Origin: Hymenochaete sp. R1
Lineage: Eukaryota; Basidiomycota; Agaricomycetes; Hymenochaetales; Hymenochaetaceae
Reading direction: 5' to 3'
NCBI GenBank assembly: GCA_019400425.1
Contig: JAFREE010000003.1
Coordinates: 124,001-188,000, forward strand
Length of the DNA: 64,000 bases
The translations under genes were made by a program, and so were the position numbers. Every line of letters begins with the position of its first letter. Positions within the stretch are counted from its first letter, which is position 1. Positions 1-10,846 of the stretch are shown here, one piece after another. The notes beneath the pieces are model-generated. The model was not told the DNA's origin. It saw only the letters and a program-made list of their open reading frames with translations, and ran no database searches.

Positions 1-1163
1 AACTCAAGTCGTGGATAGATAAATGCAAAGACCAAGAACAACGTATCAAGGACTTCGAGAGGGACCTAAATCATGTTCAACGAGAACTGATTGAGGCGAA
101 AGCACCGTCACAGGTTCATATTGAAGAAGTGGCGAAGCTCAGGTATCAACTTGAGGCCGAACAGAGTAAAGGAGTGAATTTGATTGAACGCGCGAAGAAT
201 ATTGAATCGCGGTACAAGCAAGGCGATCTGGTTGGTCATGTAACGCATTGTTTAATAGGGTCAAGACTTATGAACTTTTAGGCTCCCGAAGAGGTCCGGT
301 TGATCGAGAGTGTAATTCGGACATCGCAAATGAACCACGAGCAACAACTAGTCGCAAAGGGAAACGAGATACGGCAGCGCGATAATGCTATCAAGAGCCT
401 CGAGAGCAGGAGATCCGAACTCGAAGCACAGCTCGCTCGTATCTTGAATAAACAGGTACGTGACGTTGTTTTGTAGCGTAACTGAAACGTGCAAGCTCAA
501 TCCGACCGTTAGGCTCAAGCGAAAGCAGTGGTGCCATCCATGAAGGACGGACAGACTGGCAACTCCCTGATTGACTTAGATTCTTGGACATCTTCGCAAT
601 TGTCTGAGGAAACGTCGATTGATAGAGTCACTAATATACAGAAAGATAACGTAAGTTTCATCCTTCTCGGCTTTCTCCTAGAAAATGGTTCAAGTGAAAC
701 CCTTCAAGGTTACGAGCAAGCCCTTTAAAGCATACCAGTCACCTCAAGTAGAAGGGTCGTCAGTAGCTATGAGAACGTCCCCCGACGACAAGACCCCAGT
801 TGCTGCTCCTGCGAAAGCAAAGTCGAAGGCTAATAGTTCTGCAAAACTTCATCGCACCCAGCACCCAACGAGTCCGACGGAACAGTTTGACAAAATCCCA
901 AAGACGGCTACTACGTCGAAGCGAAAGCGCATTGCAATTGCGACTCAATCAGAGCAGAACGGGAAGAACAAGAGAGTGCATCGTGCTGGGACATTGACTC
1001 GTAGCATGTCGAAGGAGACGGATGAGATTGAAGAAGCGGAAGATCATTTACTTAATGCTGCAAAGGTTCGTAAAAAAACTGCAGACTGCCATTTAGATAA
1101 GCTAATATTTGCATATAGTCGGGTGATATGACTCCGGCGATTAAGTCTCGAAAAAGAAGGTGA
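1..1163 (+). CDS. Coiled-coil protein, 3' part (5' end outside window)
   Basis: The gene enters from the left edge. Exons run about 3-226, 284-454, 513-649, 685-1064 and 1118-1163, joined by GT..AG introns such as 455-512 and 650-684; the last short exon ends in a basic tail, IKSRKRR, before TGA at 1161-1163. The first two exons are rich in Glu, Lys, Arg and Gln with heptad-like spacing, so they should form a coiled coil. The third and fourth exons are Ser/Thr/Lys-rich and look disordered, with KRKR-type basic clusters that could act as nuclear localisation signals. I do not recognise the family. A nuclear or chromosome-associated structural role is inference from composition only. Confidence 0.7.
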
Positions 1164-1555
1164 AATAAGGAAGTCAAAGTCTCCATCGGTGTGTGTGTTG
1201 GGGGGGAGGGGGAGGAGTCATTGGGTCAACTTCCTTTTCAAAAGCAGCATCCAAGCAACATCATTGTTGTTCATTTCTACGACCATTGATCCTTTAAATT
1301 GTCTGACATTCTCTTTCCATACATGTACACTTTAGTAGAAATGTTGCGTGATTTTATCCCTACCGTATTCTAAAATCGTATGAGATAATCGACTGGATCG
1401 CACCAGAAATTACATGGAATAGGTTCAACTGAGGTTGCGAGTGACGACGAGTGACGCGTTAAAACTATTTTTAGTAATAACACGAGTCGGAAGCGCGACG
1501 CCTGATGCGGTGCGAATTCACCCAAAATCTGTGACTTCATGAACTCTTTCTTCTA
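1164..1555. other. Intergenic, 3' flank of coiled-coil gene and CK2 beta promoter
   Basis: No gene seen. A G-rich run at about 1200-1216 (seven G, A, five G, A, GG) follows the coiled-coil gene stop and would lie in its 3' UTR. The rest is presumably promoter of the CK2 beta gene. Confidence 0.5.
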
Positions 1556-3130
1556 ATGCCACGCTCACTTCAACTTGGCCCGACTGACCCCAGATACACT
1601 ACGGAAGGAGCACCTATGGACGTAGGCGCTGACCTGCGGGAAGCCGATCAAGAAGGATACGGTGAGCGCAATCGTTATCCCATCCGATCTAACTTTGCTC
1701 AACAAGCAGCACGACAGCATCCTCAACACCCACCTCTTCTCTGACATGGATTAGCTGGTTCTGTGCGCTTCCGGGTCATGAATACTTCACTGAAGTCAGC
1801 GAGAGCTTCATCGAGGACGACTTCAATTTGACAGGGTTGAATAGCTTGGTACCCTTTTGGAAAGAAGCGATGGAGATGGTGCTCGATGTTGAACCAGGTA
1901 ACGCGTTATCGCCTTATTATTACAAAACATTCGCTAATGTTTCATTTTGAACTATCGAAGAGGAAGATTCCCTCAGAATCCCAGACGTTTCGATTGTGGA
2001 AGCTTCTGCAGAACTTCTGTATGGGCTGGTTCATCAACGGTACATACTCACGAGGGCTGGGCTGAATGCTATGGTAAGCATCCGTATGCTCTGTATGCAC
2101 TTGTTCAGATCACTTATGAAAAGCCTTTACGGAATCTTCAAAAGGCTGAGAAATACGAAGCTGGCCAGTTCGGAACATGCCCTCGTGTATTTTGTCTTGC
2201 TTGTCATGTCGTGCCCTGTGGGCGTTCAGATCTACCAGGCATAGACACGGTGAAATTGTACTGTCCCAACTGCAACGATATTTATACCCCACCAAGCAGT
2301 CGATACCAGGGAGTAGATGGTGTGCTTCTTCGGCTTTGTGTATTATACGAGCGACTGACGAAGCTTTGCTAGGTGCATTCTTTGGCACCACGTTCACCCA
2401 CCTTTTCTTTCAGACATACAGGGAATTCGCGCCCGCCCCGTTCTATATGGACCCACAGATTGCTGCTGCCCTCCGGTCACCTGGAAGCTCGTCGAGCTCA
2501 TTTTCAAACCCCAATCCAAATGGCGGACAAAAAGCGGCGGCAGGAGCAGTTTATGAGCAAAAGATATATGGATTTCGTGTCAGCGAATTCGCAAAGAGCG
2601 GTCCTCGGATGCGTTGGCTTCGACTTCGACCACAGAGTCCCTCAGAGCTTGATGCTGTTGATTGGAGAGGTAGATGGATAAATAGCAGCGACGAGGATTA
2701 TACGGACGATGAGGAGGAGGAGGGCATGGGACCTATGGAGGACTTTGATCCCGTAAGTTATGCTACAAATATTTTTCAAAATATTTTTTCATCAAACGTG
2801 GATGCCAACATCAAGGATGCTGCGGGAGAGGATGATGATGACGAGGAAGAGGAGGAGGAGGGTGATGAAAACGCCGGTTTTGTAGAAGCAGGATCGAGTA
2901 GGAGGGTCAGTGGGTCTACGCAACTTTCATCTTCAGGACTCATGAGGCCTCCCACACCATTGCATGCGTCAGCAGCTTCATCACCCCCAGCTTCCTCTTC
3001 GGTAGCGAGCCCTCCGAGCACAGCAAGATTCAGGAAAGAACCTTCGCCGATGACTTATGGGGGCGTGCCTTTTGCAGAGGCAGCGAATGCGGGCCGCGTC
3101 CGTGCTATTCGAAAAGCACTTCCAGCATGA
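1556..3130 (+). CDS. CKB1: Casein kinase 2 regulatory subunit beta
   Basis: Regulatory subunit of the CK2 Ser/Thr kinase; it dimerises through a zinc ribbon and docks catalytic alpha subunits. Exons 1556-1661, 1718-1897, 1961-2073, 2145-2319 and 2373-3130 join in frame (444 codons with the stop). The diagnostic segments are SSLTWISWFC at the N-terminus, the zinc ligands CPRVFC and YCPNC, SDLPG and the AFFGTTF-HLFFQTYREF core. After the core there is a long C-terminal extension with an acidic block and Ser/Pro-rich tail, so the protein is about twice the usual 215-270 residues. A gtaagt at 2756 could mark one more intron inside the acidic region, but the frame is also open through it. The start is the first in-frame ATG; ATG 1616 is an alternative. 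Confidence 0.93.
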
Positions 3131-3378
3131 TTTTTCCTCTTCGTAGAGTTTGCGCTTTTTCCTGGCTTCACTGTCGTTTTGCCTTCTTTTCTGTTCTTTC
3201 GAATATCCGAGAGTGATTGTATTAAGTATTAGGTAAACTGTGATTACATAACATAATAGCAGGCGAAAAGAACTGTAAAGCACCATCTACGTTTCTCACG
3301 CCTTAGTACGCGTGCCGAAAAGCCATCCGGAATTTAGGACTCGGATTCGATTCAAGTTCTTCAAACGCCAAGAAAGAA

Positions 3379-3805
3379 ATGGTTCGCAACGGTGAGCAGC
3401 AATGGGATTATCTGAACTCGAACGTATGTTTAAGCGGAGAGCTACAGACACCCGCCGTGGTCTCAACAAGGGACACCCTACAACCCCCATCCCCAAGGTC
3501 GAGAAGCCCTCACACAAGAAGGGTGTCCAATCCACTCGCACCAAATTTGTGCGTTCTATCGTCCGGGAGGTTGTGGGGTTTGCGCCGTATGAGCGTCGTG
3601 TAATGGAGCTGCTTCGTAACTCGAAAGACAAACGTGCAAGGAAGCTCACCAAAAAGCGTGTACGTTATATTCACTCTGTCCTAGCGCTGTACCGTTCTGA
3701 TGACAGAGCCCGTATCGCTGATAGCTTGGTACGCTCCTCCGCTCGAAACGCAAGCTTGAGGAACTCGGTGGAATCATCCAAGAGAGCAGGAGGGCGGGCC
3801 ACTAA
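3379..3805 (+). CDS. RPL36: 60S ribosomal protein eL36
   Basis: Component of the large cytosolic ribosomal subunit. Three exons, 3379-3391, 3448-3659 and 3725-3805, give 101 residues, the expected size for eL36. The family signatures are GLNKGH near the N-terminus, [19 protein letters not shown] in the middle and, after the second intron, [14 protein letters not shown]. The first exon encodes only MVRN plus one base, a short first exon typical of ribosomal protein genes. Longer open frames across 3402-3977 are artefacts of reading through the introns. Stop TAA at 3803-3805. Confidence 0.96.
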
Positions 3806-4297
3806 GCTTGTATCATCATTTGTTAACGGGCGCGTTTGCAGGACGGCTGTCAGTGCGTTGTGTATGCAGATTATCGTGTCGCTCTGTTCTATTATGTTTC
3901 TTCGCAATTATGACCTTCGCATGCAACTCGGGACCATGCTGACAGATTTACCTTGTGGATTGTGTCTATCTTCCTGACTTTGAATTTCTGAAGGCTCGCG
4001 ATTGAAGCAAGAATCACAGATTTCAAGTGAAGAGTAGCTTGCCATGGCGTACGCACGGCAACCTTTTGAAACATCGGTACAGCCAAGCCAGCCTGCCATG
4101 AGCAACAGTTCGATGATAAGTTGATGTGTGCATTTTCGCCTGCCTTTGCATCACTTAGATGCACGGACGTTGTTGGCGGAAATCAAGCCCGCGAGTCCGG
4201 TGAACCAGTCTTGAGGCACTTACAAATCCGACCACCAGCATGACTCGGAAATGTATCTACTTGTGCCAACTCTTCTCCTTCCTTATTTTCTACGCCA
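3806..4297. other. Intergenic between eL36 and oxoprolinase-like gene
   Basis: No coding potential recognised on either strand. The second half presumably holds the promoter of the oxoprolinase-like gene at 4298. Confidence 0.5.
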
Positions 4298-7283
4298 ATG
4301 TCTAGCATTCCGGATCGATCTATCAGAATATGTGCAGACCGAGGCGGAACATTCTGTGACATCTTTGCGTGCGTCGTAAAAATGAAGGATTGCATTGAAT
4401 GCCGACTCAATGTTCACTCGGCCTAGTTCGTACCCTGATATAGATAACACGAAAGAAAGGAGAGAAGTAGTCGTAAAGCTCTGTGTGTCGAGGCTCACGC
4501 AAAACCGGAAACTGGTGCTTATTTTCTCACTCCCCAGTGTCGCAAGATCCTGGCAACTACAAAGATGCACCTACCGAAGGAATCCGGCGTGTCCTCGAAA
4601 TTGTCACCGGTCAGAGCTTTCCTCGAGGAGAAAAGCTCCCAACGGATAAAATAGGTACGTAGATGCAGCTCTTTTGTGTACTGCTCTGGCTCATGATTGA
4701 ATAGATTACATTCGTCTATCAACAACCGTTGCAACGAATGCACTGCTGGAAAGGAAGGGACACAAGCATGCTCTTGTCATTACGAAAGGTTTCAAGGCAA
4801 GCAAGTGTTCGACTGAAATATTAATTATCCACGCTAATCCCATACGCTAGGATCTTCTGGTCATCGGAAATCAATCCAGACCCAAGATCTTTGACCTCAA
4901 CATCAGACGGCCTTCCGTCTTGTACACTGAAGTTGTTGAAGTGGACGAACGAGTTACTCTCGTGGGATACACGTCGGATCCGAAAGCAACAGAACACGTT
5001 GTTCAATTCGATGACGATGGCAAGATAGTACGAGGCTATCGGGGTCCTGGATGGGACGGCGAAGGCGATGCTGAGGGCCCCGGCGAGATTGTGAGAGGCT
5101 TGTCCGGGGAAGCTGTGAGGATTCTAAAGAAACCTGGTGAGAATTTCTTTTCATGCGTGATATCTCCATCTCATGCACAGGAAGACTCTGAACAGATTCG
5201 TGCGGACCTCCAAAGGCTATACGACGACGATTATCGTTCCCTCGCCATCATTTTAGTCCATTCGTACACCTTTCCTACTCATGAACAACTCATTGCTTCC
5301 ATAGCCCAAGAAATCGGTTTCGACCACATATCTGTTTCCTCCCAGCTTCTTCCTATGATCAAGATGGTCCCCAGAGGTGTTTCAACGACGGCCGATGCTT
5401 ACCTCACCCCGGTCCTGTATGAATACCTTGACGGCTTCTTCAGCGGTTTTGACGATAATCTGAAACACGGCAGCGAGAGTGATGCACGGGTTGAATTCAT
5501 GGGGAGTGACGGTGGACTTCTGGACCTGGATAACTTTTCTGGTTTGAAGAGTATTTTGAGCGGACCTGCAGGCGGCGTTGTCGGATACTCACTCACGAGC
5601 TGGGACGAGAAAGATAAGACCCCTGTAATAGGGTGAGTAGAACTATTTAGAAAAGGCCTGTGTCTATTGTAGCTAACGGGGAATTCAGCATAGATGTCGG
5701 TGGCACCTCGACCGACGTCTCAAGGTTCGCTGGTCGATTTGAGACAGTCTACGAAACGACAACTGCGGGAGTAACGATCCAGTCCCCTCAGCTCGATATC
5801 AATACAGTTGCAGCAGGCGGAGGGTCGTGCTTAAACTTCCGCAATGGATTGTTCGTGACGGGTCCGGAGAGTGCGGGAGCTTTCCCTGGCCCTGCTTGTT
5901 ATAGGAGAGGCGGTCCTCTTGCTGTTACCGATGCAAACCTCATGCTTGGACGACTCGTAGTCGACTATTTCCCAAAGATTTTTGGTAAATCCGAGAAAGA
6001 ACCGTTGGACATCGAAGCCTCTCGCGTAAAATTCGAAGAAGTAGCAAAGCAAGTGAACAGTTCACACAGCTTTGAGAAAGAGTTGACTTTGGATGAGATC
6101 GTATATGGGTGAGTCGACGTTCGGGTAAGCATAGCATCCGAAATTACAAACACTAATGTGGCGCAATAGGTTTATTAAAATCGCAAATGAAACCATGTGT
6201 CGACCAATCCGAGCTCTGACAGAAGCTCGCGGCTATGCTACTAGTAGCCACATGTGAGTGCTTATTTCCAAGCACACGCAGAAGTGATGTCCCACAGTCC
6301 CAACTTCTTTTCAGCTTAGCAAGTTTCGGAGGAGCAGGTGGCCAGCACGCTTGCGAGATCGCCCATATCCTGGGGATTAGCACGGTTCTCATCCACAGAT
6401 ACAGTTCGATCCTTTCCGCGTACGGACTCGCTTTAGCTGATCGGTAAGAACAGAGCTCAAGCACGAAAAGGGCATGCACTAATCCTCGCATATGCATTCA
6501 TTATGGTGTAGTGCCTTCGAACTACAAGAACCGAGCTCCACGCCCTACACCCCCGAAAACAGGTCCGCCCTCCGCCAGAGGTTAGACAAACTAGAAGCAG
6601 ACGTACGTGTTGACCTGAAGCGACAAGGGTTCGAAGGCGCACGGGTGCACGTCGAGCGGATGCTTAACATGAGGTTCGACGGGACGGATACGGCGTTGAT
6701 GGTATTGCCGACTATTACGGGCGACGGAGGAGCTGAAGGAGAGGGACAGGAAGATTTCTTGGAGCCGTTCAAGCAGCGGTACAAGGAAGAGTTTGGTTTC
6801 CTTCTCGACACGAAGAATATCATTGTTGATGACGTGAAAGTAAGCCTTCCCGCTTTTTTGTTTGTTTGAGGAATGTCTTGCAGCAGTAGTTGTGTGGGGT
6901 GGCTCTTTGGCGAACCCTCAGTTTTTATGACGTCCGACTGACTTTCGCCCTCTTGTCCCCTCCCCCAATTCTCTTATGTATGAACTTAGGTCCGAGGCAT
7001 AGGCAAGACATTCGACACCCTCGGCCCTTCCATCTTCGAAGAGCTCCAAACCCTCCAAAAACGCCCCATACACCCCTCCTCCGCCTCCAGCACGCACTCC
7101 GTCTACTTCGACGGGATAGGCCGCGTGGACGATACACCCGTGTATCTGTTGGACCGCCTGGAGGTCGGAGATGCGGTGAGGGGGCCTGCGATGATCATTG
7201 ATGATACGCAGACGATCGTGTTGACGCCTGATGCGGAGGCCGTCTTGTGTCGGAAGCATTTGTATGTTAGTTTGCGGTTGTAG
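4298..7283 (+). CDS. 5-oxoprolinase-like protein, hydantoinase A half only
   Basis: Related to ATP-dependent 5-oxoprolinase, which opens 5-oxoproline to glutamate in glutathione turnover. About eleven exons starting [23 protein letters not shown] (first exon 4298-4368) give roughly 780 residues. Visible are the N-terminal hydantoinase/oxoprolinase motif [11 protein letters not shown], the hydantoinase A core with [12 protein letters not shown] and AAGGGSCL, and [17 protein letters not shown]. The frame ends at TAG 7281-7283 just after HLYVSL, which is where full-length fungal enzymes (about 1,250-1,290 residues) pass into the hydantoinase B domain. No hydantoinase B sequence was found downstream. 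It could be a genuine HyuA-only protein or a truncated gene; activity as a 5-oxoprolinase is therefore uncertain. Confidence 0.88.
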
Positions 7284-8963
7284 GTGTAGGGAGGGACGTG
7301 TATGTTATCGGAAGTTGGAGAAGATAAAGAGGAAGATGGTTGACTGACGTATCTACCGATTGTAAAATTAAACTTTAACCTTCGTACTGTATAGAAGCAG
7401 AATGAAAATCGAGCAATGCTACTGAACGCTTGGTTCGCGGTTCCCAAAACCAGACTCAGACCTTAACAGTTCCTCAGCCTTAGGACATAGAAATTAATCA
7501 CACAGGAGCCCACCCAAGATATACAATCCTACTTTTTATATTTCATTTCCTTGTGTATTTATCCAATCCGTTTCCCCTTCAATCAAGAAATGAAAGGGGA
7601 AGACGAATACTAATGAAAGAAAAAGAGAAACCAAGTACTACTACTGCTTCTTCACGACACGCGACGTAGTCTCACAAGTCGTCCCGGACTTGCTGCCGCT
7701 TGCACCTTGCACCGTGTAACTGACCGAGTCGCGAACCCAAACGTGACCGCGGAGAAGAGGGAAGATAAAGAAATGGGGAGAAAGATCGAAAGTAATAATC
7801 AAAGATCAAAGGGATAATTTGAAGATGCGCGAAAAAAATATGCACAGGATGAGGAAGAAGTGATTCGCCTGGTTTGACTAGCGTATCGAGATTGATTTTA
7901 GAAAAGAAAAGAAAAACCATTGCCAACCAACCATGGAAGGTAAAGAAAAAAATATGCCCAAAAGTAAACTTAGAAAAGAAAAGGGAAAAAATAGTGCAAA
8001 TGTGTGATGAAAAGAAAGCATGCACGACGAGAGAAAAGAAGGAATGAACGGAGGAATTAATGGGTAAGGTGAGAAGGTGAGGCGCGCTTGGTTTGCTTGT
8101 GTGTGAACTCGATGATGCATGGACGAGACGAGCACACTCGAGCAGATACGGATACGGCAAAAGAAGGGCGAAAGGGGTGAATGAACAGGAGAAAAGTGCA
8201 GAGTGTATGTGTGTATGCACGCGCGGGCACGAGAGAAAAAATGATAAATGACAGGTGAATCTGCAAGCCGGATTGTGTAGAAAGGCGAAGTCGACTGGGA
8301 TGGTAAAAGGAGGAAAGAGGCGATGAAAAAAAGTGTAAATTGTAGATGAACAAGTCGTCGATGAGCAGGAAAAGCGAATGCGACGGACGATGCGGCAAAG
8401 CGACTGAAGGAAGAAAAAGGAAGGCTCTAAGGAGGCGGGTTCGGGTTCGGCCGATCCGTGTCCGGTAGGTCGGGCAGAAGGATCAGTAACGGTAGCGGTG
8501 TCATCGTGTAAGTGATGTTATGCTTGAGTCTTGGGATGTAGTGTAGCGCAAGGGAAATTTGGTCAATTCTAGACGAGCACGCATGTATGCAAGTCCGAGG
8601 GGTAAGCGGGGGGAATACGGGAAAATGGTATTGCGAAAGGAAGAAAAAAGGATAATGAAGAAAGAGGAGAAAAGGTGTCGTCAAAGTCAGAGTCAGAATG
8701 GTGAGGGAAGAAGTTGGGACATTAGGGGTTCGTTAAGATTGCTTGAGTTGGTTAAGAATAAATAACAAAAACAAGTTGGGTTTTCCGCTTTCGTTTTCGA
8801 TTGTCGGTTTGGTGATGATGGATGCAGTAGATGGTGATAGTGGCAACAGCGGACGATTACTAATCGTCAAAGAGTGGGAAGGCGGAAAAACAACGATACA
8901 GGACGGGGAACACGGTAGGGCGGGCGGAATAGAGGAGAGCCTTCACACGACATGCGCGCTTAC
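7284..8963. other. Gene-poor, purine-rich stretch
   Basis: The plus strand is strikingly A/G-rich (many GAAAAG and GGAAGA runs), so the minus strand gives long pyrimidine-driven open frames rich in Phe, Ser and Leu with no recognisable domain. The only protein-like piece is a possible terminal exon on the minus strand at about 7641-7750 (see findings). The right end (about 8700-8963) should be the 3' UTR of the Tvp38-like gene. Confidence 0.45.
7641..7716 (-). pseudogene. Possible terminal exon or remnant, unknown product
   Basis: On the minus strand a reading frame ends at TAG (7641-7643) with a balanced composition ending SGTTCETTSRVVKKQ, quite unlike the low-complexity frames around it. 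A possible acceptor (CGGTCAG) lies at its 5' side near 7716; reading further upstream gives GHVWVRDSVSYTV. I could not connect it convincingly to an upstream exon. It may be the last exon of a small gene with a long intron, a gene remnant, or chance. Confidence 0.2.
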
Positions 8964-10846
8964 TCATGCTCGTACGGCGGCGCATTCGGACTGCATCTTC
9001 GAGAAGGATGGACGGATGGGTGACCGAAGCTCGGACCACCTCGGGATACTCATCGATACACGCTGCCACGACCACCGCTGCTGCTGCCGTCTCGGCCTCC
9101 TCCCACGCCTCTCAAAGTCGTCAAATTCGAAGTCCTCGTCCGTAGGCAAGCTGATCCCAAGACCAGACGGACGTTTTTTCTTGTACGCCTTCACGGGCAG
9201 TTCCTTCTCTTCCACTATTGGCTCCGCGAGCTGCTGTTGCTTCGAATCCGATGCGTCCGAATCCGATCCAAAAGATGAAGAGGAAATAAGTTTGCGGAGG
9301 TAATCACGACCTAGGATGGGTGCCAAACTTAGGACCGTGAGGAAAACGAGTTCGAAAATCATAGACGGTTGAGCTAGAATACTCGAGACCGTTGCTGACT
9401 TTGAAAGACCTTCCCGGACAATTTCTCCTGCCTCCGAAGCTTTCACTAGGCTGACTGTTTGCAGAATGTCCCCGATCTGACAAGTCACAGCTGTCCATGG
9501 TAAGCAACCGATGAAAGCTCCCAGAATGCAATCCCTTAGTGAGACACCCGTTAGGCCACACGCAATGTTGAGTCCTGACCAAGGGACGACACCGACTAGC
9601 CGAAGCACGGATAAACGAACCCAGGCCGGTGAGCTATTCGTCGACGGCATCTGGTTGTATTTTTCCGATTCGCTTGTAGATCCTTCCAAAGCTGTTCGCG
9701 TCATTTCCACAGGGCGAGGGAAGAATCGCGTTAGGACTGGGGCGAGCGGTGTGGCGAGGAGCGTGGCGAAAACCGATCCTATCGACGTCAACACCGTCAT
9801 CAGCAACGTCGCCAGCAGCGGGTGGAAGAGAGCGCCTGCGAGTACATTCTGAAATTGGTATGTTTAGATTTTGTTTAGATTTAGATTAGCGGGAGGAGCG
9901 AACGAATAATGACATGACCGATCGGAGTCAAGTCAGGAACATGACGATATAACAGTCCAGACTAAAATTACTCACCCAAAGAACGCTCCCTGGCACCGAC
10001 CACGCGTGCTTCCACACCGCAGTCGCCGAAAGCACGCCCACTATATGCAATGTCTGCAATAACCCGGATTGAGAGTACGCGTTCAGGTCGCGCCCGAGCT
10101 GTGCCAAGTCCGACAGGGTACGCGGCCAGGCAAAAGTAATGGGCAGCGTCGAAAGACATAACAAGGTGACGCCCGTGGTCAACGGAAACAAGATGACAAC
10201 AAAGAAAAGTGACGAGTGCATCTAGTGAAATAGGGATTGATGAAATAATGAGATAAAATCTGATGGGAAAGATAGTTCGGAGTTAGAGACTCACTGTTGA
10301 GGTGTAGGAAGAGAACGACGTGGATCGAGGGTGAGGATCCAAGTCAAAGGATTGCTTTCGTGGCGAAGCGGAAAGAGGCAAAATGCAATCTGACTCTGAG
10401 GAGGAACGTGGGGTTGAGACAGGCGAAGAAAAGAGACCGAGGGTGTTGTCGTTCTTGTCACCGCCTGGCCGGAGGGCGCGCCAAAGATCTACTGAACGCG
10501 CTACGAGAGCCGGGAACATATTTGCAGTGATCTGTCGCGCGCTGGAGTACTTTGGGCTACGATCTGGAGGAGACACGAGGGTAGCAGAAGAGGAGGAAGG
10601 GGAAGAGGGATGGGCGCCGGTTAAGTAGGGGAGGTCGTGTGAGAGGTTAAGAGGGACCGGGTGGGCGGATGGGGAGGAGGTCGAGACTGAGGCTGATGAG
10701 ATGGCGGACTGGGAACGGTGCGAGGTGGCTATAGACAACGTCGGACGGATGCTTGTCGACAGGGCACGTTGTCTGAAAGTCGGGCGGCGATGCTGTTGTT
10801 GAGGAGGAGGGAGGAGGGAGAAAGTAGCATCGGGAGAAAGGGCCAT
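8964..10846 (-). CDS. Tvp38/TMEM64-type membrane protein (VTT/DedA domain)
   Basis: Golgi/endomembrane protein of the SNARE-associated (VTT, DedA-like) family; relatives are linked to lipid scrambling and membrane organisation. Three exons on the minus strand, 10846-10295, 10221-9976 and 9848-8964, join in frame to about 560 residues. Exon 1 encodes a disordered Ser/Pro-rich cytosolic N-terminus of about 184 residues; exon 2 starts at an ATG and carries hydrophobic segments; exon 3 has the family signature VVPWSGLNIACGLTGVSL followed by FIGCLPWTAVTCQIGD, and a charged C-terminal tail. Donors GTGAGT are clear at both introns. The extended tails make it longer than yeast Tvp38. Confidence 0.88.

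Noticed and set aside
3402..3977. 191-residue frame across eL36
   Set aside because: Reads through both introns; the spliced 101-residue eL36 fits the family exactly.
7672..8684. Several long minus-strand frames rich in Phe, Ser and Leu
   Set aside because: They come from the pyrimidine-rich composition of this strand, overlap one another in different frames and show no domain.
8743..9303. Plus-strand frame of 186 residues
   Set aside because: Antisense to the third exon of the Tvp38-like gene, which has family motifs; low complexity.
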